This document shows positions 20,101-27,986 of a stretch of DNA of 64,000 bases, one piece after another (the first letter of the stretch is position 1; the number at the start of each line of letters is the position of its first letter). The notes under the pieces are model-generated. The model saw nothing but the letters and a program-made list of their open reading frames with translations. It had not been told where the DNA came from and made no database searches. This stretch comes from Stygiobacter electus (lineage in GTDB: Bacteria > Bacteroidota > Ignavibacteria > Ignavibacteriales > Melioribacteraceae). The translations under genes were made by a program, and so were the position numbers. The stretch is from assembly GCA_029210465.1 (NCBI GenBank), contig JARGDL010000012.1, forward strand, positions 41,959 through 105,958, written 5' to 3'.

Positions 20101-21959
20101 CGGATTACACACCTATTGACCCGTCGGTAAGTACAACAACTGGAATGGATGCAACAACCATTGGTAATGTTAAGCCATTATACAACGGCAACATTAGCAG
20201 GATGTATACATGGCTGCAAGGACAGGATATGGGCGGACTTGGAATGAATTATAGATATGATCAGTTGAACCGTCTGAAAAGTCAACAAGGATTTACAATA
20301 GCAAATACAGGTGGGCAGTCACTATTGGGAAGCGATGCTTATAGTATGAATCTGATTTATGATCCAAATGGTAATATCATGAAGCTTGATCGAAAAGGCA
20401 GAGTCACTAATTCAACTATGGATAATTTAACTTACAATTATTATCCCGGAACTAACAAGCTTGCTTACGTGCAAGATGCCGTCAACAGCAACTATCCCGA
20501 AACCGGCACCGTCGTTAACGGGACTGTCACTGATATTGATAACCAGAGTAACGGAAATTATACTTACGATGAAATAGGCAATCTAATAAAAGATAATAGT
20601 GAAGGCATCAACAGCATAAAATGGAATCTGCAAAATAAAATTACCAGCATCGCTAAGACGGGCGGGACGCAGATTGATTTTGCTTATGATGCGTTAGGAA
20701 ACAGGGTTTATAAAAACTACAGTTCGGGAAATTCAGTTACGGAAACATATTACGTCCGCGATGCGCAAGGAAATATTCTTGCAACTTATGAAGTGAAAAA
20801 CGATTCCCTATTTTGGAATGAACATTATCTGTATGGAAGCAGCAGACTCGGCATTTGGCATCCTAAGAAATATATTGAATCACCAGGAGACGGGTTAAGC
20901 GGTATTGTTGATTGGCAGAACATAATACCGTCAACAGTTCAAACTATAAAAGACAGTACAATACGCGGCAGTAAGCAATATGAGTTGAGCAATCACCTTG
21001 GGAATGTTCTGGCAACCATCTCTGACCGCAGATTACAAACTACACCTGCCGCACAAGGAACTTCGGGTATAACGGCTGATTTAATTACTGCAACAGATTA
21101 CTATGCTTTTGGTATGCTAATGCCAGGCAGAAATTTTAGCAAACAAACTTATAGGTACGGATTTAACGGGAAGGAAAATGATAATGATGTGAAAGGTGAT
21201 GGCAACCAGCAGGATTATGGAATGCGCATTTATGATTCTCGCATAGGTAAGTTTTTAACTCTTGATCCGTTGACTAAAAAGTACCCTGAATTAACCCCAT
21301 ATCAATTCGCAAGCAATACACCTTTAGAGGCCATTGATTTGGACGGATTAGAAAAACAGCAGTCGACTATTAATGATGATGTTCCCATTTGGGTTAAGGC
21401 ATTTACATCTGCAAGTGTCAATGATTTGGCGAATCAAGCTTCTAGCTATGCTGACAAGGCGATAGGTGTAAACGTATCCTTTAGTCTTGGACTAAAGTAT
21501 GGTGTAGAAGCAGGTCCATTAAAGGGATCGATAGGTGGTTCAATTTATTCTACAGAAATAGATGCAAGAGCGTCTGGAGTAACTGCAAGTGGAAATATTG
21601 CAAACACTAACGCAAGTCTCTCCATTGGGAATGCGTCAGTAAACAGTGGTGCTTCGGTTGGGAATTGGAATTCAACTACTGGAGTTCAGCCAGGAATAGG
21701 ATTGAATACTTCAATAAGTGGAAGTTTATCTGCATCAGACAAGAAAAATGCCAATGCATCGGTATCTACTTCAACTACTGGAAATTCAACTTTCGGCATG
21801 GATTTAGGACCACTAAGCTTTGCTCTTACTCTGGATCCTTACAATATGTTTATGAGTATTGCAACATCTATAAAAACCATTGTAGTCGCCAAAGCTGAAG
21901 AAGTGATGATGGAAATGGACCCTTACAAGTATCTGGTTCCTGATGAAGCAAAAAAATAA
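14163..21959 (+). CDS. Giant exported RHS-repeat protein with RHS core and unique C-terminal tip
   Basis: A 2598-residue protein beginning with a signal peptide (MSKTLLILLGIFFVGALSA). YD-type repeats are dense from about 1590 to 2310 (YYYDQAGNLVRTV, YDKLGRIV, YDALGNRVYKN). The RHS-associated core follows near 2320-2400, with the diagnostic GFNGKEND...YGMRIYDSRIGKFLTLDPL...YQFASNTPLEAIDLDGL. RHS cores form a shell that carries a C-terminal tip, often a toxin. Here the last 195 or so residues are Gly/Ser/Asn/Thr-rich beta-like sequence (ASLSIGNASVNSGASVGN) with a short helical end, unlike known nuclease or deaminase tips. The long N-terminal half (about 1-1580) is Cys-rich in places and unassigned. 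Codon use and G+C look higher than in the flanking housekeeping genes. Confidence 0.92.
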   Translation: MSKTLLILLGIFFVGALSAKTMNKMNFPMNGNAFVVNGSTNTVTHYAQLPPSENWTTFQNSSQKFYSFTNTLELDQIESTSFVVDFDYKLKITGTLNVWKIGSGDPEPAQNITLEINYDPNTQKTSRRIDYYAYSNVYKSEFIIESVTLTSVASPSDLYEKVASIVELNFGIEQTSFLKPIFSNAPLFYKPCVDNTTNELILSWNIVSYAEEYELEITFKDNYSNNFSTPLPASALRYDFKENSTRIVTKQNYYRIPLVYERGYLLYRVRAVGMGGVDWNKRIPCAWSAGDPFGSVAAFTNKYGPIPSHMGDKINWQLSTTYSDDGKRKDVVQYYDGLFMNRQTVTGVSQLKNMFTQNVLDNSKPNKYKLDDLERKQVLGKVNEVGEQDKSLPIPAGNVSLSPATGISHLPLFPVGCTFYGSEKIKEIIAQEVIYDFNGRPALQILPVPTGTHKITYIKKLNKNIAGSSYSWKDFDTVNNCLLTAHPMSDVASGNALGAGVYYSQKNPNKLGFNAFIPDSKGYPFSRVQYTFDNTGRTYRQAGVGIVHALDIPNLVGHETKFYYAKPNQVELDRMFGNEVGYAERYQKNMVVDPNGQVSVSYLNPEGKTIATALTGLKPDNLIPLDNESNPEVTIHVDLLASNTPDSLEHSLTVNEQFNVAAEAEYKFDYSVNGEKLSYSYCLNNNICLDCIYDLEIKLIYNEACSTIPIFSYNGTFGDLVNPNNPGQLNMDLSCMNSSRNLDTLVTLQAGSYTLVKTLKVNKFAADAYVKLVFKDTCQSVLQEFLDEEINKIDTMDCYQADLSPKPLNECDRARYMMLVDVSPGGQYAQYDITNITINGVVTTIYDASNYPLSVFNPANVLPTHPNWINLGLKLPDGVTPIPDLQSLILNWDNLSFPGIFLQYHPEYCMLDWCDNQNFGKDYDLKLNEALTFQAAIDSTLISTTSTDPIYKQIFDNDPYFHTAPNIALGNDFLAFLAHPCGGTKNLDSFAKEAAYCQAQPASQAIISNMQNNSTNNTPYANPSIPTCVIPSGYHTPGNSAYHAFGSDPATKDYEWQNLRNLYLTYKEKYLYESRRDYSINNGCFNGCIGVQNFWFYPMPFNFSGSSSYPNFSGSGTFNGNSWSAEGHIPINSTDPCGNTRYLYEHKVKRFTNRYDAFSNTTTDIPINLADVNLYDPCATEANINVIQPQVGAVVSQYLCDSLNVSGPVAPRDSCWSSDFTSMLNQNLPNVTVANAITLTGNQISPLIRDIFSTAPISQIHTIILSLIVNSNTNTNVYNVKLKDNNDRVCEFIFSTPMVGGTPKPISTVCCPLTLNANTFSFKITFTDGTTSSINAMTKCQMPLCPPPAFVMPQDSCTTRTSFTLELFSFLSILKAPGTPSSGLYHNEGISQQLDHMMEPFGPIKYSLNQKNCTLTFSPTSVQSEATMSQRKTIRSTADIRTQRQADLHPRPKIPAPCTITFSDCDWMSNDATLISIKPFFPNGIANVVTHEFIITYCKGSRPDTFTVKGNSGCFPVNDCKPPYFCGNDTLPKMPPNNYNACVESKLLTATFIAYSNYEKWIDSLKTDLLSKYYAKCMKAVETMSYDYPDRQFHYTLYYYDQAGNLVRTVPPAGVQLLSPSLSAQIDSDRNAHIINGTAGITAHTLVTNYAYNSLNQNIWQVTPDAGKTTFYYDKLGRIVASQNAKQSLNNDYSYSWYDKLGRIVESGKIHLSGSLNSNVVLNYNNWKTYLYSIPDRSEITFTQYDELFNTTISAKFGPGGQQNLRGRVASIFSFPDKAAQTAGNYRHATHYTYDVTGNVPIVLQDYPTTPLGTKAIAYNFDLLTGKVNEVRYEPGLQDEFRHKYFYDDELRLTKVQTSTKGIIWETEAEYFYYKHGPLARTELGQLKVQGLDYIYTLQGWIKAVNGTTQDRTQDAGSDGIALNNPKQITTQINGQPVNTTVETDANYNSTGSGYHSLHSPVAADAFGYVLGYYNDLVNPDYTPIDPSVSTTTGMDATTIGNVKPLYNGNISRMYTWLQGQDMGGLGMNYRYDQLNRLKSQQGFTIANTGGQSLLGSDAYSMNLIYDPNGNIMKLDRKGRVTNSTMDNLTYNYYPGTNKLAYVQDAVNSNYPETGTVVNGTVTDIDNQSNGNYTYDEIGNLIKDNSEGINSIKWNLQNKITSIAKTGGTQIDFAYDALGNRVYKNYSSGNSVTETYYVRDAQGNILATYEVKNDSLFWNEHYLYGSSRLGIWHPKKYIESPGDGLSGIVDWQNIIPSTVQTIKDSTIRGSKQYELSNHLGNVLATISDRRLQTTPAAQGTSGITADLITATDYYAFGMLMPGRNFSKQTYRYGFNGKENDNDVKGDGNQQDYGMRIYDSRIGKFLTLDPLTKKYPELTPYQFASNTPLEAIDLDGLEKQQSTINDDVPIWVKAFTSASVNDLANQASSYADKAIGVNVSFSLGLKYGVEAGPLKGSIGGSIYSTEIDARASGVTASGNIANTNASLSIGNASVNSGASVGNWNSTTGVQPGIGLNTSISGSLSASDKKNANASVSTSTTGNSTFGMDLGPLSFALTLDPYNMFMSIATSIKTIVVAKAEEVMMEMDPYKYLVPDEAKK

Positions 21960-22119
21960 CGTATTAAAGATAAAAATGGTAATAATATAAAAGTTAAAAA
22001 ATATCGTATTTAGTTGTAGTGATTATTCAGTTCATATGACATGAAAATTACCTTATAGAATGTCAAAAAAAAGCTGATACAATTATAAAATGGATTCTTC
22101 TCAATTCGAAGGAAAATTA

Positions 22120-25050
22120 ATGAAACAGAATACAGCGATAATAAAATTATTGGGCTTAATTATTTTTCTAATATCAAACTCAAATGTTTTTGCTCAGGTT
22201 ACGGTTCATCTTCAACAGCCCCCGCCATATCAATTTAAAGTTGAGCAGTTCTGGAAATTTGTTCTGATCAACAGCAGCGATAAGCCCGTAAATGTTTATT
22301 TAATAGGAACTGCAACAGAATCTTTACAAGGTAAGATTATCGAAGCAACTTCATCTATAATCACACTTCAGAAAGGAATAAAAGCAGTTTCCGGACGCGA
22401 GCTGGGTCCATTTACTATCAGCGAATCGAACAGTCGCTATAAAAATATTATACTGAATACCGGCGGGTTGCCCTCGGGGAGTTATAATATTTGCATTGAG
22501 GTTCTGGATGCAGCAAACGGAAAGCAGCTTGCAACTGATTGTATTTCTGTTACCGTAGAAAATTTTAACCGTATGGAATTGACAAGTCCGTTCGATGGTG
22601 AAGTTATCGGCAATATCTCTGAGGAAGCGACAGAAAATCTAAAATTAAAAAGCATTAATAAAACTCCGCCAATTATTTTTTCATGGCTTCCGCCGGTTCC
22701 TGTTCCGCCAGACGTAAGAATCAGTTACAGATTAAAAATAGTGGAAATTCTTGGTTATCAGTCTGTGTATTCAGCAATGGCATCCAATCCAATGTACTAT
22801 CAATCGCCAAGAATTTCCGCAACTGTTTTGCGTTATCCAATAGCAGCAATGCGACTGATGCCGGGGAGAAAATATGCATGGTCGGTGGAGGCATTTGTTG
22901 ATGATTTCAAAATACAGGAAAGTGAAATACGATCTTTTGAAATAGCTGGTAGTGATGAAAAGTTAGCTAAGTATTCACGTCATCATTACGCTGGATCGAT
23001 CAATCGCTACGGTGATGGTGATTTTAATTCACCTTCCGGGTTACCATCCGGTTTATCTTCTTACTCAAATAAAAGTTTTGGAACATCATCCTTAAATTTA
23101 TTTAGAAGTGCAGCCCCAATTGATTTGTTTGGCAGTCCAGGTACCGTAGTATTTTCCGGCGATGCAAAGTTTACACAAATATCAAGCAGCAAACCTGCAC
23201 AATTCTCACAGCTTCCTTTAAGCTATCAGACTTTCGAAATTAATCCGAGACTTTCAATCTACGATATTCCATTTGGAATGAATGTTTATCTCTCCTCATT
23301 AAACAATTCGAATCGGCAGAGTTTGAACAGCGTTTCATTTATACTTGATCTTGATCGCTTGAAATCAAATATAAAAGATCGTATTTCTAATAAGATACAG
23401 GAGACTCAATCTTCTGCCAATTTATATTTAGAAAAACTAAAAGATTTAAAAGCGTTAAGCGATCCTGCTAAAATAAAAGATTTTATTTCTGAAAAGAAAA
23501 AGGAGATTCAATCCTCTGCCGATTCATCTTTAGATAAACTAAAAGAGATCCAAGCGTTAAGCGACCCTGCTAAAATAAAAGATCTTATTTCTGAAAAGAT
23601 AAAAAGAGCTCAAGCTTCTGCAGATTCATCTTTAGGAAAACTTAAAGAGATAGAAGCATTAAACGATCCGAATAAACTTGCAGAAAATGCTGGTCAACTT
23701 GGATTAATTTCTTCGGCAGAAAAATTCTTCATGAATATAAAAACATTTGGAATTGGAAGAACGTATCCGGATTATTCAGAATTAACGGTAAGCGGTGTGC
23801 CGGTTAACGGATTAAATCTAGAGTACAACCCTGGAATTTTTTACTTTGCAGTTGCAGCCGGGAATAATTCGGATGGTATAGATAATATTTCTTTTAAAAG
23901 ATCATTTGTAGCCGGACGGATTGGACTTGGGGAAAAAGAAAATACGCATTTCTTTTTTACATTACTAAAAATGAAGGACGATCTGAATTCGATTCAAGTA
24001 AGTTCTTCTAATTCATTTTTAACTCCGCAGGAAAATGTAGTATTTGGATCTGAAGGTAAAGTCAACTTGTTCAAAAATGCGATCGAGATAAATGGTGAGG
24101 CAGCCGTATCCGGGTTCACAAGTAATTTAAATGATGCCGATTTTGTTAGTGAATCTATTCCGGGCTTTATTAACAATTTATTAACGCCGAAGTTAAGCAC
24201 ATCATTTGATTATGCTTGGAAAGGGAAAATAGCTTTTAATCATGAGTCGAGTGCAACATTTCTTTCTTTAGGAGCAAAAAGAATCGGACCCGGTTTTATG
24301 TCGCTGGCAGCGCCGAATTTAAGACAGGATCAATTCCAAATCGATGCTAATTTCGATCAGAAGTTCGCTGATAGAAAAATTACATTAAAAACCTTCTTCA
24401 GGATTTACAATGATAATCTTATCAATTGGAAGCTATCAACTACAACTACTACATCGTATGGTATTAATCTCGGTTTTTATTTCCCGAATATTCCGTTTGT
24501 TCAGATAAATTATTCGCCGTATTCACAAAGTAACGACAATGTTATTGCAGCTCAAAAAATGAAAAACACATTTAATATGTTCTCGCTTATGACCGGATAT
24601 TCTTACCAATTTTTAGGTTTGTATGTATCAACTATGCTTTCTTTTAACGAGCAATGGCAAAATTCTCAAGTCGGAATTAATTCTACCAAGTTTTCGAATA
24701 CATCTTTTATGTTAAACCAGAGTCTCAATTTTGAATTTCCGTTGACGTTGAGTTCGACTCTAAGTTTATCTCAATCCAAAATACTTTCTATCTCAAGTAA
24801 TATAACGGAATTTGATTTGAACGGAAGTTATCAATTAAGTGAAAATATTTCTGCGAATCTCGGTGGAACCATCTCTAACGAGGAGAATTTAACAAAGCGA
24901 GTATTGGTATCTCTTGGCTCAAATATTATTGTTTCTAAATTGCTGAGTGTCCAGCTTCAAGGGAATATATCAAGCTACAAAGATCTTTCCGGCACAGCGA
25001 GCAGTTATAACGATGCCATGTTTCAGCTTTCGGCTTTATTACATTGGTAG
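22120..25050 (+). CDS. TANFOR-like, coiled-coil, outer-membrane-barrel-like protein
   Basis: The start at 22120 is preferred over an in-frame ATG at 22090 because GAAGGA precedes it and a signal peptide then begins at residue 2 (ends NVFAQ). The 976-residue protein has an N-terminal TANFOR/Fn3-like region closely related to that of 5573-7531 (YNICIEVLDAANGKQLATDCIS, then YRLKIVEILGYQS and GRKYAWSVEAFVDD). A three-copy 34-residue helical repeat lies around 415-515. The remaining 450 residues are alternating beta strands ending in Trp, as expected for an outer-membrane barrel. It may anchor or export the RHS-type proteins encoded upstream; this is inferred from order and shared domain. It is separated from the RHS gene by 160 bases, in which I see no feature beyond the ribosome site. 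Confidence 0.72.
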   Translation: MKQNTAIIKLLGLIIFLISNSNVFAQVTVHLQQPPPYQFKVEQFWKFVLINSSDKPVNVYLIGTATESLQGKIIEATSSIITLQKGIKAVSGRELGPFTISESNSRYKNIILNTGGLPSGSYNICIEVLDAANGKQLATDCISVTVENFNRMELTSPFDGEVIGNISEEATENLKLKSINKTPPIIFSWLPPVPVPPDVRISYRLKIVEILGYQSVYSAMASNPMYYQSPRISATVLRYPIAAMRLMPGRKYAWSVEAFVDDFKIQESEIRSFEIAGSDEKLAKYSRHHYAGSINRYGDGDFNSPSGLPSGLSSYSNKSFGTSSLNLFRSAAPIDLFGSPGTVVFSGDAKFTQISSSKPAQFSQLPLSYQTFEINPRLSIYDIPFGMNVYLSSLNNSNRQSLNSVSFILDLDRLKSNIKDRISNKIQETQSSANLYLEKLKDLKALSDPAKIKDFISEKKKEIQSSADSSLDKLKEIQALSDPAKIKDLISEKIKRAQASADSSLGKLKEIEALNDPNKLAENAGQLGLISSAEKFFMNIKTFGIGRTYPDYSELTVSGVPVNGLNLEYNPGIFYFAVAAGNNSDGIDNISFKRSFVAGRIGLGEKENTHFFFTLLKMKDDLNSIQVSSSNSFLTPQENVVFGSEGKVNLFKNAIEINGEAAVSGFTSNLNDADFVSESIPGFINNLLTPKLSTSFDYAWKGKIAFNHESSATFLSLGAKRIGPGFMSLAAPNLRQDQFQIDANFDQKFADRKITLKTFFRIYNDNLINWKLSTTTTTSYGINLGFYFPNIPFVQINYSPYSQSNDNVIAAQKMKNTFNMFSLMTGYSYQFLGLYVSTMLSFNEQWQNSQVGINSTKFSNTSFMLNQSLNFEFPLTLSSTLSLSQSKILSISSNITEFDLNGSYQLSENISANLGGTISNEENLTKRVLVSLGSNIIVSKLLSVQLQGNISSYKDLSGTASSYNDAMFQLSALLHW
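23359..23664 (+). repeat. Three 102-bp in-frame repeats encoding a helical linker
   Basis: Copies begin near 23359, 23461 and 23563, with a decayed fourth start at 23665. Each codes for 34 residues of the pattern DPAKIKD(F/L)ISEK, then SADSSL.KLKEI.AL. The first copy is the most diverged. The repeat is helical and charged and likely forms a coiled coil. Confidence 0.8.
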
Positions 25051-25110
25051 TAATACCTTGCAAAAGGATGCAAATAATTTTACCGTTTATGTTTTGTCGG
25101 AGAAACACTC

Positions 25111-25695
25111 ATGAAAATTATAGTAATCGTGACAATCATAATAACTTTTTTCGGATACAGCTGTTTTCAACAAATTAAGAATACGAATAAAGATTACTAT
25201 GATTTAAGAGATTCTACAGTTACAGATTATCTGGTAAGATTTTCACATGATAATATTTCAGGTATAGATTCATTATTCGGATACAAAGACCTTAGGGAAA
25301 ACATTATTATTCAGCCTGGAAAATACTTTCAATGTTTCACCGATACATTCAGAACATTCGCTTTTGTCTTCGATGAAAAATTAACCGGGTCAAAAGTAGT
25401 TGCAATTGACAGAAATGAAAGAATTTTATTCGATGCATACATTTTTGATAATGGTCCGGATTACTTGAACGATGGTTTATTCAGGATAATACGAAACGGT
25501 AAAATCGGTTATGCCAATGAAAAAGGGATAATAGTTATTGCTCCGCAATTTGAGTGTGCAGATCCTTTCGAAAACGGTACGGCAAGGGTATCGCTGAATT
25601 GTAAAAAAACTCAGCCCCTGAACAACCCGGAACATACTATGGAAAAAAGTGACTCATGGTTTTTTATAGATAAGATAGGAAACATAATAAAATAA
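25111..25695 (+). CDS. WG-repeat lipoprotein
   Basis: A 194-residue protein with a lipoprotein-type signal (hydrophobic start then FFGYSC, Cys as lipidation site). The C-terminal half contains a WG-type repeat (DGLFRIIRNGKIGYANEKG, then IIVIAPQFECADPFENGTARVS). WG repeats are beta modules seen in surface proteins; no enzymatic role is known to me. It follows the barrel-like protein by 60 bases on the same strand and may be an accessory lipoprotein of the same system. Confidence 0.75.
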   Translation: MKIIVIVTIIITFFGYSCFQQIKNTNKDYYDLRDSTVTDYLVRFSHDNISGIDSLFGYKDLRENIIIQPGKYFQCFTDTFRTFAFVFDEKLTGSKVVAIDRNERILFDAYIFDNGPDYLNDGLFRIIRNGKIGYANEKGIIVIAPQFECADPFENGTARVSLNCKKTQPLNNPEHTMEKSDSWFFIDKIGNIIK

Positions 25696-25774
25696 TTTTT
25701 TAATATGGAATACTAACAATATAAATGCGTATAAGTATAATAACCTGGGTTAAAATCCCAAGTAATATAAATTT

Positions 25775-26038
25775 ATGAACTACAGATTCTTTCTTAGAAA
25801 ATTCGGCGATTTTTATACCGAGGTTTACAGAATCCCTGATAACGGGAAATCGATTATGAATAACATTCCCTGCCTTGAGAAATATTTACTCAAAGGAAAT
25901 TGGTCAAATAATTCCAGCGATATCAGGGGGTTAGTTGAGGATATCTCAACAGGTTATTTTTGCGAAACAACGGATGAAATTTCCGAAGCGGAAACATTAT
26001 CAATAATTAAAACTATGGATGCAAATGAAGCGCAATAA
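25775..26038 (+). CDS. Small cytosolic hypothetical protein
   Basis: An 87-residue frame without signal peptide or membrane segment, mixed charged and polar (IPDNGKSIMNNIPCLEKYLLKG, ETTDEISEAETLSII). It is the only apparently cytosolic small protein in this exported block. It overlaps the next gene by 20 bases. Small cytosolic proteins next to RHS genes are often immunity proteins, but no sequence evidence supports that here and it lies 3.8 kb after the RHS gene. Confidence 0.6.
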   Translation: MNYRFFLRKFGDFYTEVYRIPDNGKSIMNNIPCLEKYLLKGNWSNNSSDIRGLVEDISTGYFCETTDEISEAETLSIIKTMDANEAQ

Positions 26039-26804
26039 ACAAATATCAACCGGCAAGAAGTTCATCCACAATGCATCAGTTTTTCAAACATGCATTGCAG
26101 GGATTTTTTTGATTTTTATTTTCGGCATGAACGGGTTTTCACAAACAAGTTATAAAGGAATATCAATGAATAACAACATTCAAACAAAAAATATATCTCC
26201 CGGTTATTTGGATAAAAACAATCCTGTATTTATTTCGATTAAATCACGGGCGGCACAGGATTTAAAGCAAGCCTCGGAAGAAGGCGACATGGAATCATCG
26301 GAAAACAAATTAATCAAATCGAAAATAAGAACTTGGTCGGAAAAAAAGCGGAAGCAATTTCAGGCGTTATTCGAAAAATCGATTAACGATTACACAAGCC
26401 AAACTAATTTCGATGCCGATACTTTCATGATGATTTTCAGCGAGTTCGGCAAAATGGATCTAAAACAAATCGCGGATGAATATGATCTTCGGGTTCAATC
26501 TTTAGGCGATAATAAATTTGCTGCCGAATTTTGGGAAGACGGTTTGGCAGTGAATTCGGAAGCTAATGCTATTAAAAATGCACATGAACTTGCCGCAAGT
26601 GATTATGCGAAAAAACATCCTGATTCTGGAATCGGAGATATCAGCAAAATAAAGGAAACTTATGCAGCTACACGGAAATCTATAAATAACGGCGAAACAC
26701 AAAGATTTACAAAGGTTATAGTGCTTCTTTACACAAAAGAAAAAGATAGCTCGATTGTTTTTCATAACCCGTTTCAAGCGGTATTTGATTTTATTTTAAA
26801 ATAA
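26019..26804 (+). CDS. Exported hypothetical protein
   Basis: A 261-residue protein whose N-terminus has a long positively charged n-region and a hydrophobic core (CIAGIFLIFIFGMNGFSQ), so export is likely. ATG codons at 26019 and 26025 are both possible starts. The mature part is mostly helical and charged (QASEEGDMESSENKLIKSKIRTWSEKKRKQF, split here as read) with no motif I know. It is probably co-transcribed with the small gene it overlaps. Confidence 0.65.
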   Translation: MQMKRNKQISTGKKFIHNASVFQTCIAGIFLIFIFGMNGFSQTSYKGISMNNNIQTKNISPGYLDKNNPVFISIKSRAAQDLKQASEEGDMESSENKLIKSKIRTWSEKKRKQFQALFEKSINDYTSQTNFDADTFMMIFSEFGKMDLKQIADEYDLRVQSLGDNKFAAEFWEDGLAVNSEANAIKNAHELAASDYAKKHPDSGIGDISKIKETYAATRKSINNGETQRFTKVIVLLYTKEKDSSIVFHNPFQAVFDFILK

Positions 26805-26835
26805 TTTTTTCATCAAATAACAGATTCTGGTTAAA

Positions 26836-27615
26836 ATGAAATTCCCATTAAGTTGGAAAAAAAAGAGGTTGGGTAAAGAGTATTTAAGTGAGCTGCTGCT
26901 GTTTTTTTTCTCAATTGCAGCAGCTTATTTTATTGGGTGGAATAACACTGATTTGCTCTGGAGCTTTTGGATTACCAGTCTTGTAGTTGGTTATGTAAGT
27001 GTTTTTCGTACTATTTTATCACCCATAAGACTTATACTAAAGTCCAAATCCTTTAATACTGACAAGGTTCGGGATTTGACGACAGTAAAGAAACTTCAGA
27101 CAGTGATTTTGGTTGCGATTTTTATTGTCCCAATTTTACTTTGGGTAGTTTTCATAAATTTACACTTTTTTATATTCCATTTGTTACTAGCTTATTTATT
27201 GCAAGTTGTTTTTCCTCATCCGGTTTTAACCAATATTTTAGCTGATCCTAAAGGTGGACAATTCTATACTACTTTTCAAATCATCAAAGCTCTTTTTATG
27301 TCTTATTGGATAATAATTTTTGAAAAATTTATTTTTGATTACAAAACCAACCGGAAACTCAGCAGCAATCAAACGACTCATCTCCAACCCTTTTGGGTTA
27401 ATGAAGCTTTTTCTTTTGAAGGGATTAAACGTCCCTATGTTCAAGTAGTAAGAATACATATCTCGATATTTTTATTGTTTGCGATGGATGCCGTTGAAAC
27501 AAATCAGTACTTGATCTATGTAGTTATTTATAGTTTATTCTTTTTCCCGAACCCTATCTTAAGGAAAGTGAAATCATTAAATATGTATCCAAAATTTTCC
27601 CATAAAAAAATTTGA
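26836..27615 (+). CDS. Polytopic membrane protein, DUF6498-like
   Basis: A 259-residue protein with about six hydrophobic helices (LLLFFFSIAAAYFIGW, TVILVAIFIVPILLWVVFINL, FFIFHLLLAYLLQVVF and others). The N-terminal motif LLWSFWITSLVVGYVS resembles DUF6498 membrane proteins, from memory and not checked. It lies in the inner membrane and its role is unknown. It is the last intact gene of the secreted-protein block. Confidence 0.7.
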   Translation: MKFPLSWKKKRLGKEYLSELLLFFFSIAAAYFIGWNNTDLLWSFWITSLVVGYVSVFRTILSPIRLILKSKSFNTDKVRDLTTVKKLQTVILVAIFIVPILLWVVFINLHFFIFHLLLAYLLQVVFPHPVLTNILADPKGGQFYTTFQIIKALFMSYWIIIFEKFIFDYKTNRKLSSNQTTHLQPFWVNEAFSFEGIKRPYVQVVRIHISIFLLFAMDAVETNQYLIYVVIYSLFFFPNPILRKVKSLNMYPKFSHKKI

Positions 27616-27621
27616 TTGTAA

Positions 27622-27810
27622 TCAGGTATTGTGAAAAATACTTTTAATAATGATTACGGTAAAAAAGTTGCAACACAAGTTAACGAAGAAAAAAATCTGG
27701 GAGTTTATGAAATTAAATTCAATGCCAAATACTTGGCAAGCGGAATATATTTTTACACAATCAGAACGGGAGACTTCATTCAAAGAAAGAAAATGATTTT
27801 GTTAAAATAA
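27622..27810 (+). pseudogene. Orphan T9SS type-A C-terminal sorting domain fragment
   Basis: The frame is open from 27622 (in-frame TAA at 27619) to the stop at 27808-27810 and reads GKKVATQVNEEKNLGVYEIKF, then LASGIYFYTIRTGDF and QRKKMILLK. This is the second half of the type IX secretion C-terminal sorting domain (compare the consensus REVATLVNEEK.PG.YEV.F..LSSGVYFYRL..G.F...KKMLLLK, given from memory in broken form). The first strands of the domain and all cargo are missing, so this is the 3' remnant of a lost exported protein. A GTG at 27631 could start a 59-residue product but nothing suggests it is made. Confidence 0.82.
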
Positions 27811-27865
27811 TAATCGAAAAAAACAAAAAGAGACTTTAACCTTTTTGTTGCATTAAATTAAAAGT

Positions 27866-27893
27866 AAAAACCCCGATGAACTCGGGGTTTTTT
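27866..27893 (+). terminator. Rho-independent terminator
   Basis: CCCCGA (27871-27876) pairs with TCGGGG (27882-27887) around a 5-base loop, flanked by A5 and T6 that extend the stem. It is a textbook terminator closing the secreted-protein block before maeB. Confidence 0.92.
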
Positions 27894-27986
27894 AATGTCT
27901 AAATTTATTTCATAATTATTTTTTATCTCCATATTTTTCATGTGTAATTAAACAAAAAAATATTTTAAAATATTTTGAGGATAAAA

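Noticed and set aside
25775..26038. Immunity protein for the RHS protein
   Set aside because: Only position and size suggest it; it is 3.8 kb away and no toxin domain is recognised.
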